Assembly: GCA_050293315.1 (NCBI GenBank)
Contig: JBNKMS010000021.1
Span: forward strand, 1 to 64,000
DNA: 64,000 nt
DNA from: CBFDBF01 sp050293315
GTDB taxonomy: Bacteria > Pseudomonadota > Gammaproteobacteria > Chromatiales > Chromatiaceae
Direction of reading: 5' to 3'
The notes under the pieces were generated by a model. It was not told where the DNA came from, did no database searches, and saw nothing but the letters and a program-made list of their open reading frames with translations. The number at the start of each line of letters is the position of its first letter. The first letter of the stretch is position 1. Made by a program: the position numbers and the translations under genes. Of this stretch, positions 42,493-50,548 are shown piece by piece.

Positions 42493-44892
42493 CTACTTAC
42501 TAATGCTAGCCAGGGTCTGCTCGGCCTCCTCGCGTCCTATATAGGCGCCCTCTTTCTCCAGGGACTTGGTCAGTGCCTGCTTGGCCTGTTCTATCTTACC
42601 GCTCTTGTAGTAGGCCATACCGAGGTGGTATTGGATCTCTAATACCTCACCGCCCTTGCGGATGGCCTTTTCCAATATGGTCACCGCATCTTCCAACTCA
42701 CCGCGGTTGTAATGAACCCACCCAAGGGTATCGAGATATACCGGATTCTCGGTAACAGAAAACCCCTTGACCAGATCCATCGCCCGATCCAGGGCGTCTT
42801 GTTTCGGCTCATCCCGCATCAGAATCATCGCCAGATTATTGGCAGCTACGGCCATATCCGGACTGCCGGTAAGCAGCTCTTCGTAGAGGACGATCGCCTC
42901 TTGCGTATCGCCCTTGCGGTCATAGATAGATGCCACTTCCAGTCCAAGGCTAGGGTCCTTGCTCGCCTGATAGCCCTGCATCAATACCTTCAAGATATCA
43001 TCCGGTCGTTTCTGGAGTGCGCGGGTACTTGCCAGATTACGGTACGGTACCGGCCACTCAGGTTTCTGCTCGATCACCTTAGAGAATGTTGTGGCCGCTT
43101 CATCCAGCTTCTTTTGCTTTAGCTGGATCTCCCCCTTCAAATTGAGGGCAAGGAAATGCTCTGGATTACGATTAACCACCTGCTGCACCCGCTCCAGTGC
43201 CTTATCTATCCTGTCCAGAGCCACCTGACTACGGGCCAGGGCAATTAGTGGCTCTACCCCGTCAGGTGCACGCTCCAGGGCCTGTTCAAAAGACTTTATA
43301 GCCTCTTCATGCTTTTCCTCTCCCTGTTGAACCAGCCCGTGGTAGTAGTAACCGAGGGGGTTGGACGGATATTTCTCCTGAATACGCATCGCCAGGGGGT
43401 CAACCTCATCCCACTTCTGCTGGCGGATACGGATCTGCGAGATGCTCTGTAGTACACCCAGATGATCAGGTGCGAACTTAAGCAGCTTATCCAGCACCTG
43501 GACCGCCTCGTCCGGCTCACCGCTCTGGACCAGTAGCTTGGCCAGCTCAAAATTGGCCGCTATCTCCTGAGGTTGCGCCTGAATCGCACTCTCGAGGCTC
43601 TCTTTTGCCAGGGCCATCTCTCCCTTTGCCAGGTGTGCCCGCGCCTTCAGACGTAGCGCCTTTACATGGCCAGGATCATTCTTCAGGATGGTGCGTAGAT
43701 CGGCTATCCCCTTGTCGGCATCATTGCTCGACATAGATATGGCCGCCCTGATTAACAGCGCTTCGGCATTCTTGGGATCATCCTGTAGCACCTCTTCCAG
43801 CAGGGCTGAGGCACGCTCGGTCTCTTTGTCCAACATCACCACCGCAGCCAACTTGGTCTTGGCCTTGGAGCCATCTAAACCATCGCCATCCTGCTCAATT
43901 ATGCCTTCGTAGACCTTCCTAGCCTCATCTTTACGCCCGGTTGATAGATAGATCTTGGCCAGCTCAAATTGCAGCTCATACTGTTCCGGCTCTGAGGCAA
44001 TAAATGCCTTGAGCTCCTTCTCCGCATCCTCCTGTTTTTTCTCCCGGAAGAGAAATTCAAGCAGGGCCTTCTTCGCCTGTACGCTGTCCGGGATAGTGGC
44101 GATGCTGTCACGCAGAACCTTCTCCGCCTCTGCCTTGTTGTCCTTGGAGTAGTAGTAGGCCGCCAGACGGTTATAGGAGGCGACATTTTCCGGCTGCAGC
44201 TTTATCAGCTTCTTCAGCAGCTCGATGGCACCCTCAGTGTCTCCGGTCTTCTCATATAGGCTCGCCAACAGCAGATGAGAGCTGATATTGTCTGGATGGT
44301 TCTCAAGCCCCTGTTTAGCCATCTCTATGGCCTTGTCAAAATTCTGCTGATCGGCATAGAGCGCGGACAAAAGCGCAACCGCCTCCAGATTGCTGGGATC
44401 TACCTTGACTGCGGCCTCTATATCCTGGATAGCCGCATCCTTCTCTCCCATACGCGCCTTGGCCAACCCCTTTAGCACCATCGCGGCCTGGTCACCCGGC
44501 TTGATCTGCAATACGGCATCCGCTGACTCCAGCGCCTTCTCCGGGGATCCGCTCATGGCGTAGAGGCGTCCCAGGTGCAGTTGTGCCCCGACATGCTTGG
44601 GGTCTAGCTCGACCGCCCGTAGAAACAGCGCATAGGCCTTTCTCCAGTTCTGGTCCTTCTCCTCCAACTGCCCGTACATGAACAGCCCCTCAACATCCTT
44701 GGGGTCGATCTGCAATACGTTCTTGAACTCCAACCTGGCCTTTACGTAATTACCCTCTTCGTACAGCTCCATGCCATTCTTGAAATACTTGGCCTTGCGG
44801 TCCTCCGCGCCGCCACATGAGATCAGCAGGATTGAGGTCATGCCCAGCAGCAGAACAAGCAAGAGCGTTTTAGCGTGTGATTTCCTTAACAT
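42493..44892 (-). CDS. prsT: PEP-CTERM/exosortase-associated TPR lipoprotein PrsT
   Basis: 799 residues. A lipoprotein signal with lipobox LLISCGG is followed by an almost continuous array of TPR repeats (about twenty; typical unit A...LHLGRLYAMSGSPEKALESADAVLQIKPGD). PrsT proteins are named for co-occurrence with exosortase/EPS loci and probably organise polysaccharide export or assembly at the membrane. The role is inferred from family context. It lies between the VPLPA genes and xrtD. The leader includes CCGGGTTACC but not a complete aptamer. Confidence 0.85.
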   Translation of the reverse strand: MLRKSHAKTLLLVLLLGMTSILLISCGGAEDRKAKYFKNGMELYEEGNYVKARLEFKNVLQIDPKDVEGLFMYGQLEEKDQNWRKAYALFLRAVELDPKHVGAQLHLGRLYAMSGSPEKALESADAVLQIKPGDQAAMVLKGLAKARMGEKDAAIQDIEAAVKVDPSNLEAVALLSALYADQQNFDKAIEMAKQGLENHPDNISSHLLLASLYEKTGDTEGAIELLKKLIKLQPENVASYNRLAAYYYSKDNKAEAEKVLRDSIATIPDSVQAKKALLEFLFREKKQEDAEKELKAFIASEPEQYELQFELAKIYLSTGRKDEARKVYEGIIEQDGDGLDGSKAKTKLAAVVMLDKETERASALLEEVLQDDPKNAEALLIRAAISMSSNDADKGIADLRTILKNDPGHVKALRLKARAHLAKGEMALAKESLESAIQAQPQEIAANFELAKLLVQSGEPDEAVQVLDKLLKFAPDHLGVLQSISQIRIRQQKWDEVDPLAMRIQEKYPSNPLGYYYHGLVQQGEEKHEEAIKSFEQALERAPDGVEPLIALARSQVALDRIDKALERVQQVVNRNPEHFLALNLKGEIQLKQKKLDEAATTFSKVIEQKPEWPVPYRNLASTRALQKRPDDILKVLMQGYQASKDPSLGLEVASIYDRKGDTQEAIVLYEELLTGSPDMAVAANNLAMILMRDEPKQDALDRAMDLVKGFSVTENPVYLDTLGWVHYNRGELEDAVTILEKAIRKGGEVLEIQYHLGMAYYKSGKIEQAKQALTKSLEKEGAYIGREEAEQTLASISK

Positions 44893-45075
44893 CTGTTCAC
44901 CTATCTGTGTTGTTGATTGCAGTACCTGCAGACAGCAAATAGAGCAATATGTTCGCCATAAATGTTATCCATGGTAACCCGGTACCGGATTTTTAATGAT
45001 ATCACTTATTGGGCTATTTTATCCCTTTGCCCCCTCCCCCACTGGTGTGTGAGTCAAAATCGTGGAATCTAATAA

Positions 45076-45147
45076 GTAGGGAGCAATAACCAACGGGCAT
45101 TGCGCCGAATGAAACCCACAGGATCCCGCGATCAAGCCGCGGGTTGA
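45076..45147. repeat. Half-element repeat left of parDE
   Basis: GTAGGGAGCAATAACCAACG, GGCATTGCGCCGAATG, then a CCCGCGATCAAGCCGCGGG palindrome. Same order and orientation as the copy right of parDE at 45846-45918. Confidence 0.8.
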
Positions 45148-45204
45148 TAAGCGCATATTTGATGAGATGCAAAACCGAGGCCCAAGCCCGCGTAGCGGAC
45201 GATA

Positions 45205-45249
45205 TTGACCGAATCATCACGCTCAACTATAGTACCAATAATTGGTACT
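45205..45249 (+). promoter_or_regulatory. parDE promoter with operator palindrome
   Basis: -35 TTGACC (45205-45210), 17-base spacer, -10 TATAGT (45228-45233). A perfect 19-base palindrome, AGTACCAATAATTGGTACT (45231-45249), overlaps the end of the -10 box and lies just before the antitoxin gene. Antitoxins of this type usually repress their own operon, so this is the likely binding site. Confidence 0.78.
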
Positions 45250-45263
45250 GGAGGCTTGGCCCA

Positions 45264-45503
45264 ATGAAAAAGAACACGAGTATCACGCTTGGGAAGCATT
45301 TTGACTCTTTTGTATCCGAGCAGCTTGAGAATGGGCGCTATGCCTCTACTAGCGAAGTGGTTCGGGCAGGACTGCGCCTGCTGGAAGAAGAAGAGACTAA
45401 ATTATCTACCCTTAGAAAGATGCTTGATGAGGGTGAGGATAGCGATTTTATTGAGTACTCGCTTAATAGTTTGATTGAGGAACTGGATAGCGAAACTCAA
45501 TAA
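45264..45503 (+). CDS. parD: ParD-family antitoxin
   Basis: 79 residues from MKKNTSITLGKHFDSFV. A ribbon-helix-helix DNA-binding N-terminus (SITLGKHFDSFVSEQLENGRYASTSEVVRAGLRLLE) and an acidic C-terminal tail that would wrap the toxin are visible. The open frame begins at 45144, but the ATG at 45264 lies downstream of the promoter and palindrome and fits the family. The stop overlaps the toxin start by one base (TAATG), so translation is coupled. Confidence 0.9.
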   Translation: MKKNTSITLGKHFDSFVSEQLENGRYASTSEVVRAGLRLLEEEETKLSTLRKMLDEGEDSDFIEYSLNSLIEELDSETQ

Positions 45504-45805
45504 TGGAACTCTTCAGAATAAAGGCTGCAGCCAGGGCAGACCTGAAAGGGATTGCGAAATTCACGGAGAAGACCTGGGGCCAAGAGCAACGTAACAAATA
45601 TCTGATTGAGCTTGATCATGCCTTTCATAAATTGGCTGAGAACAGCGAGCTTGGTAAAACCTGTGACCATATTCGCCCAGGTTACCGAGCATTTCCTGTA
45701 GGTAGCCATATCATCTTTTATACAATAGGTGATCAGCATAGTGTGGATATTATCCGCATACTGCATAAACATATGGATGTGTCATCTCGTCTTAGTAAGA
45801 AATAA
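45503..45805 (+). CDS. parE: ParE/RelE-superfamily toxin
   Basis: 100 residues. Typical ParE features: an N-terminal helix region FRIKAAARADLKGIAKFTEKTWG, then NKYLIELDHAFHKLAENSELGKTCD and the C-terminal YRAFPVGSHIIFYTIGDQHSVDIIRILHKHMD. Known ParE proteins poison DNA gyrase; some relatives act elsewhere. Translationally coupled to the antitoxin gene. Direct repeats flank the pair. Confidence 0.9.
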   Translation: MELFRIKAAARADLKGIAKFTEKTWGQEQRNKYLIELDHAFHKLAENSELGKTCDHIRPGYRAFPVGSHIIFYTIGDQHSVDIIRILHKHMDVSSRLSKK

Positions 45806-45845
45806 CTCTGTGCCCCACTCACTTATTCACCCTCTCCCTCAGGAC

Positions 45846-45918
45846 GTAGGGCGCAATAACCAACGGGCATTGCGCCGAATGAAATCCTCTGGATCCCGCG
45901 ATCAAGTCGCGGGATGAC
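45846..45918. repeat. Half-element repeat right of parDE
   Basis: GTAGGGCGCAATAACCAACG, GGCATTGCGCCGAATG, then CCCGCGATCAAGTCGCGGG. It is in direct orientation to the copy at 45076-45147, so the two bracket the toxin-antitoxin pair. Confidence 0.8.
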
Positions 45919-45966
45919 GGATGTGGCAAGTCACGTGATGACAACCACACAGTACAACGACCAACA

Positions 45967-47601
45967 TCAGAACAGCAGCACCTTGGCCTCTATGATCATT
46001 AGAGCAGCAATCATACTCCACATCACCAGCCCCTCCCCCCTCTGCCGCCGGTTGAAGAGGATGTTCACGGCATAGAACAGGACCATAATCTCAATGACCA
46101 CATAGCCTGGAACCCCAGCCAGATCGCCCGACCTAAAGAAGAAGGAGGTGATCAGCGCCACGGCCAGCAGCAGAAAATCCAGGGCGGAGAACTCCACCCC
46201 ACCACCACCTGCCAGACGGATAACCAGGGCGACAGAGATAAACACCGCGAAGACCACCAGGTGAAAACCGACACCCCACCACGCCCCGGGATAGAGGTGT
46301 AGCTCTATGAAATAGACCAGAAACGCCAGAGTGGCATAGAGACAGAACCGGGCGACATGCCCGGTGACCGAGGTATATTTTATCAACGGCACCAACATAA
46401 GACCGAGCATCGCCGGTATCAGCAGGCTGAAGTCCGAAGGGATGTCTTTCAGATAAAGTGCGCCCGCAAGCAGAATGGCACTCAATAGATAACGCAGTAG
46501 GTGAAATGCCGTCTTGCGATAGATCTTAAAGCCACTGCCGACACCCATCCTGGCAAGCACTATCTTTACCCTTCTCACCAGGCCCGCGCCTTTTTTCAAT
46601 TTGATGTGGCTATCCGACACCACCCACAGCAACAGCAGACAAAACACCACATATACGCCCATGATTAACAGGTCGGTCGCGTAGCGCAGCTTAAAAGCCA
46701 ACAGTACCAGTGCTATCTGTAGTAGATAGATGATATAGACCGCCTCTCTATGGGTGAAACCGAGATCGAGAAAACGGTGGTGGATATGGTTTCTGTCCGG
46801 CGAGAAGGGAGAGCGACCAGCGGCTAACCGCTTGAGCATAACCACTGAGGTATCGAGGACCGGCAGACCGAGCACCAACAGAGGCACCATCAGGCTCATG
46901 GCGGTATTGCTCTGCTTTGATGCAAGAATACAGATCAGCCCTGAGGCAAACCCTAGCAGTTGACTGCCGGCATCACCCATAAACACCTGGGCCGGATAGG
47001 TGTTGTAGCGTAGAAAACCGAGTATTGCCCCGACCATGGAGATACCGAATATAAATACAGCCAGATCATCGGCCATACCGGCGATTAGGGTCATACATCC
47101 AATCGAGAGCAGACTGATCCCACCGGCCAGGCCATCCAGCCCATCTGACATATTGACCGCATTGGTCACCGCAACCAGCATGATAATGGTAATCGCCTTA
47201 GCGAAATACCCGGGCAGTTCAACATCAGAGAGCAGCGGCAGATGGTAGACAGTGGCATCACCCAGGATAACCACAGTAGATGCCGCCAGAACCTGGCCTA
47301 TAAACTTGATACGGTAGTTGATGTTACTCCTGTCATCCCATACCCCAAACAGTAGTAGCACGGTAAAGGCCAGCAGTATCGCCACCAACAGGCGGGAGCC
47401 GGGCAGCCAGATGAGCATAGGGACCACGCTGCCGACAAAGATGGCGATCCCGCCCACCCTGGGTGTCGCGTGATGATGTACCTTGCGTTCATCCGGATGG
47501 TCCAACAGGCCCAGCTCCGGCGCAAGCTGGATCAACAGCGGTATCAATATCATCGTCAATGATATCGCCACCAGAAATACGATTAGACCATTTGTAAGCA
47601 T
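45967..47601 (-). CDS. WecA/MraY-family undecaprenyl-phosphate sugar-1-phosphate transferase
   Basis: 544 residues. It moves a sugar-1-phosphate onto undecaprenyl phosphate, the first step of EPS repeat-unit synthesis. Motifs: HHHATPRVGGIAIF, the DDR pair, NAVNMSDGLDGLAGG, VFMGDAGSQLLG and the His-rich DRNHIHHRFLDLG. About ten helices make up the first 330 residues. The remaining 200 residues form six or so further helices not found in WecA (VRRVKIVLARMG then ILLAGALYLKDIPSDF...), so the C-terminal half is an unexplained extension. First enzyme of the minus-strand EPS block. Confidence 0.88.
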   Translation of the reverse strand: MLTNGLIVFLVAISLTMILIPLLIQLAPELGLLDHPDERKVHHHATPRVGGIAIFVGSVVPMLIWLPGSRLLVAILLAFTVLLLFGVWDDRSNINYRIKFIGQVLAASTVVILGDATVYHLPLLSDVELPGYFAKAITIIMLVAVTNAVNMSDGLDGLAGGISLLSIGCMTLIAGMADDLAVFIFGISMVGAILGFLRYNTYPAQVFMGDAGSQLLGFASGLICILASKQSNTAMSLMVPLLVLGLPVLDTSVVMLKRLAAGRSPFSPDRNHIHHRFLDLGFTHREAVYIIYLLQIALVLLAFKLRYATDLLIMGVYVVFCLLLLWVVSDSHIKLKKGAGLVRRVKIVLARMGVGSGFKIYRKTAFHLLRYLLSAILLAGALYLKDIPSDFSLLIPAMLGLMLVPLIKYTSVTGHVARFCLYATLAFLVYFIELHLYPGAWWGVGFHLVVFAVFISVALVIRLAGGGGVEFSALDFLLLAVALITSFFFRSGDLAGVPGYVVIEIMVLFYAVNILFNRRQRGEGLVMWSMIAALMIIEAKVLLF

Positions 47602-48063
47602 CGCTACTATCCTATGAACACCCTCTCCCTCCGGGAGAGGGTTGGGGTGAGGGGATCAAAAAAACAGTAAATGCTTTTGATATTATTGATACCCTCATAC
47701 TATCCTTCCACCCTCCGGGTACCGAGGTCTCAGAGGGAGCTCTGTACCCCATAGTCCCACAAAACACACCTTGTCATCCCACGACCTGCCACATCCGTCA
47801 TCCCACGACTTGCCACATCCGTCATCCCGCTACTTGATCGCGGGATCCAGCGGTTTCATTCGGCGCAATGCCCGTTGGTTATTGCGCCCTACATCCTCTA
47901 TACCTGCTGTTCCGTAAATCCCCTCTCCCACAGGGACCTCGGCACCCCCTTGAGGGACAAACCATTTCGTCCCCTCTCCCTTAGGGACCTCGGTACCCCC
48001 TTGAGGGGTGGAGGGTTAGGGTGAGGGGATCAAAAAGGCTAACGCTTCGACCATATCCCCACG
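47602..48063. repeat. Repeat-rich gap between the WecA-like and xrtD genes
   Basis: About 460 bases. A CCCTCTCCC...GGGAGAGGG palindrome with GGTGAGGGGATCAAAAA lies at 47621-47662. Two exact-length 24-base tandem units beginning GTCATCCCACGAC are at 47773-47820, leading into an inverted half-element at 47821-47892. A second CCCTCTCCC/GTGAGGGGATCAAAAA palindrome is at 47925-48035. No gene is seen. Confidence 0.75.
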
Positions 48064-49644
48064 TTACTCAGGTATATACCTCTCCAACTGCGGACCAATA
48101 TCCCGCGCGAACTCCTCCAGGGTACGATCGACCTCAGCAATATCGACACTCTTTGGTGCCACCGCGGTCAGTCGCACCAGGGCCCCATCGGTTCGGTTCC
48201 TGGTCAAGGCGTCCCAGAACAGGTACCACTTAACCAGATACTCGTTGGTCATCACCCGTCCACGCTGCTGAAACCAGTAGTAGACCAGCTGACGGGTATC
48301 ACCCAGCTGTATCATCAGGCGGTTCACCTGCAGCTGCTTGTCGCCAATCTTTACCCCCTCTATCGTCCTGGTAGAGAGTGACTGTATCTCCCATCCACCA
48401 CCGGGGATACAGGATCGTGGCGAGTGGATTGAGGCACCCTTACGCTGCGAACCGTAATAGGCCACATAGAGATTGACAGACGCACCACCGGGGTGCCGAT
48501 AATCGGCCATCATATAGTCATCAAACTTCAGTGCATCTATAAACTTCTGCTCCATCGTACCAGAGGTACCCTGCCACTGCTCAACCTGCATAGGAAAGCT
48601 GGAGTAACTCGGCACCTCTGGTATAAACTCGTCCCGCTTGGTGAGAAACTGCGAACTGATCAGCGCCAGTGCCAACACTACAATCGATGCAATAAACGGT
48701 TTAGAGATAGGCCTGGTAGCAATATCCGCACCCTCCGGCAGCGGCTGTGGATACTCCACCCCAAACACCTCATTCAGCGCCTTTTTCTCCTTGCCTATCT
48801 TCGCCAGCAGCCACATCTCAAACAGCAGGATGGCGGAGCAGGCCATAAATACCACCCAGCCCTCAAAGTCATGCAGAAATCCCATTGCCATCGGCTGCCC
48901 CCAGTTGTCCACCAGGATACCGATCACCCCTATACGGAAGCTGTTCATAAAGACGGTGATCGGTATGGTCGACAGAAAGATGACCGCACGCTTCCAGAAC
49001 GCGCCCTCAAACAGGTAGGCGGCAATAAAACCCAGTGACATCAGAGGAAACAGATAACGCAGCCCACTGCAGGCCTCGACCACCTGCAGCTTCATAACGC
49101 CTAGATCAATGACGTTACCCTCAAGAAATACCGTGATCCCAAACAGCCGGATGAACCCCACCCCAAGCTTGGAGGAGATCAGTTGCAGGGCAGAGGAGAG
49201 GTTGTTATAAAGAAAACTAGGCAGTGGTACAGTGAAAAGTAGAAGTAGCAGTGGCACCCAGATCAGTCTAAATCCACGCAACCCCATCAATGCCATGAAC
49301 AGGCCACCGAGGGTAAGCAGAAAGGCGTATTGGACAATGGTGTAGAGCGTGCCCAACTCACCCATAAAGTAGATCAGCACACCCAGGATCACGACCGCCA
49401 GACCGGGCCAAAAATCGCCGAACTCCACCTTGGCGATTGCGGTCGATTTCTGCCATATAAAGAAGGCGGTAATGATGGGCAGGAGGTAGCCGTGGCTATA
49501 CTCATCGCTGTTCCACTTATCCACCATCGCTACCAGGCCATCAAAGAACAGCGCTACCAGGAGTAGTGCAGCGATCCCCAGTGGTAGCAGTGCCCGGAAG
49601 GAAAACTGCCAATATTGATCTTTATTATCCATTGTATTATCCAT
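48064..49644 (-). CDS. xrtD: VPLPA-CTERM-specific exosortase XrtD with fused EpsI domain
   Basis: 526 residues. About eight transmembrane helices hold the exosortase core: catalytic Cys in EACSGLR, Arg in MNSFRIG and His in GFLHDFEG. A soluble C-terminal EpsI-like domain follows (VNLYVAYYGSQRKGASIHSP, then CIPGGGWEI). This fusion and the presence of two VPLPA-tailed proteins at 39.4-41.2 kb point to XrtD, which cleaves the sorting signal at the inner membrane. A GGGGTGATG site precedes the ATG at 49644; the ATG at 49632 is an alternative. It heads toward the EPS genes. Confidence 0.9.
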   Translation of the reverse strand: MDNTMDNKDQYWQFSFRALLPLGIAALLLVALFFDGLVAMVDKWNSDEYSHGYLLPIITAFFIWQKSTAIAKVEFGDFWPGLAVVILGVLIYFMGELGTLYTIVQYAFLLTLGGLFMALMGLRGFRLIWVPLLLLLFTVPLPSFLYNNLSSALQLISSKLGVGFIRLFGITVFLEGNVIDLGVMKLQVVEACSGLRYLFPLMSLGFIAAYLFEGAFWKRAVIFLSTIPITVFMNSFRIGVIGILVDNWGQPMAMGFLHDFEGWVVFMACSAILLFEMWLLAKIGKEKKALNEVFGVEYPQPLPEGADIATRPISKPFIASIVVLALALISSQFLTKRDEFIPEVPSYSSFPMQVEQWQGTSGTMEQKFIDALKFDDYMMADYRHPGGASVNLYVAYYGSQRKGASIHSPRSCIPGGGWEIQSLSTRTIEGVKIGDKQLQVNRLMIQLGDTRQLVYYWFQQRGRVMTNEYLVKWYLFWDALTRNRTDGALVRLTAVAPKSVDIAEVDRTLEEFARDIGPQLERYIPE

Positions 49645-49752
49645 CGTATTACATCACCCCTACCACCTTCTGGCACAGGATCAGGGCAAAAAGAATTAAC
49701 AAAGAACCTCTACAGACTACCGATACAGCTATTTATACCCCACTGACTGAAA

Positions 49753-50487
49753 CTAACCAAATAGCTTCTGCTTTATTATCAGATAAACAAATTTAGGCAG
49801 CGCTGATTGCCGCAATAGCCGTTTTGGTTGCGCTAATAATCTATACAGCCACTCCATATGCATTTTTCGAAATATCAATGGAGCCCTTTTCACCTTACCT
49901 GATATCACATCAAAAGTACCACCAACACCTTGGCATACTTTGATATTCAATTTTGGCAGATACTCATCCATCCACAGCTCCTGGCGCGGGCTGCCTAGAG
50001 CTATAAACAGTACGTCAGCCTGAGAATCGTTTATATCCTTAACTATATCCGGAATGTCGGCATCAGCATAATAACCGTGCTTATGCCCGACAATATTGAT
50101 CCCAGGGTATCTTTCATTTAACACTTCGACCGCTTTTTTGTTCACCTCTGGGGACGCGCCAAGTAAAAAAAGCTTGTATCCATTTGACAGCGATCGCTTG
50201 CAGATTTCAGGCATTAACTCTGAACCAGGCACACGCGAAATCGATCTGCCATGCAATATCTTTGCTGCCATAACAGCACCTATACCATCCGGTATAAGTA
50301 ATCCTGCATTCTTAAGAAGATTCAGTAATTTCTTGTCTTGTCTTGCCTTAATTATTTTTTCAGGATTAACAGCTATAACCGTCTTGGCATTATCACCACT
50401 GATCATGGCGTCAACAACCTCTAGGGATTGCTCCATATCCACACAATCCAATGGCACACCCAAGATTTCAATTCTCTCTGGACTCAT
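49753..50487 (-). CDS. WecG/TagA/CpsF-family glycosyltransferase
   Basis: 244 residues. Family signatures: VIAVNPEKIIKARQD, LIPDGIGAVMAAKILHG, KLFLLGASPEV, IALGSPRQELWMDEY and GVGGTFDVISGKVKRAP. These enzymes add the second sugar (N-acetylmannosamine or its uronate) to a lipid-linked GlcNAc or similar. Here it likely extends the unit started by the WecA-like enzyme. It is about 108 bases upstream of xrtD and in the same direction. Confidence 0.9.
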   Translation of the reverse strand: MSPERIEILGVPLDCVDMEQSLEVVDAMISGDNAKTVIAVNPEKIIKARQDKKLLNLLKNAGLLIPDGIGAVMAAKILHGRSISRVPGSELMPEICKRSLSNGYKLFLLGASPEVNKKAVEVLNERYPGINIVGHKHGYYADADIPDIVKDINDSQADVLFIALGSPRQELWMDEYLPKLNIKVCQGVGGTFDVISGKVKRAPLIFRKMHMEWLYRLLAQPKRLLRQSALPKFVYLIIKQKLFG

Positions 50488-50548
50488 CGGATCAAATCAC
50501 CATTTCAACAAATAATACCTCACCACCGACCAGGCATACTCGCCAATT

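Noticed and set aside
44935..45010. Possible second c-di-GMP aptamer ahead of prsT
   Set aside because: Only the CCGGGTTACC part is present; the GGC/GCC closing pairs and GNRA hairpin are missing.
45144..45263. N-terminal extension of the antitoxin
   Set aside because: It would place the promoter and palindromic operator inside the coding sequence; the ATG at 45264 fits the family.
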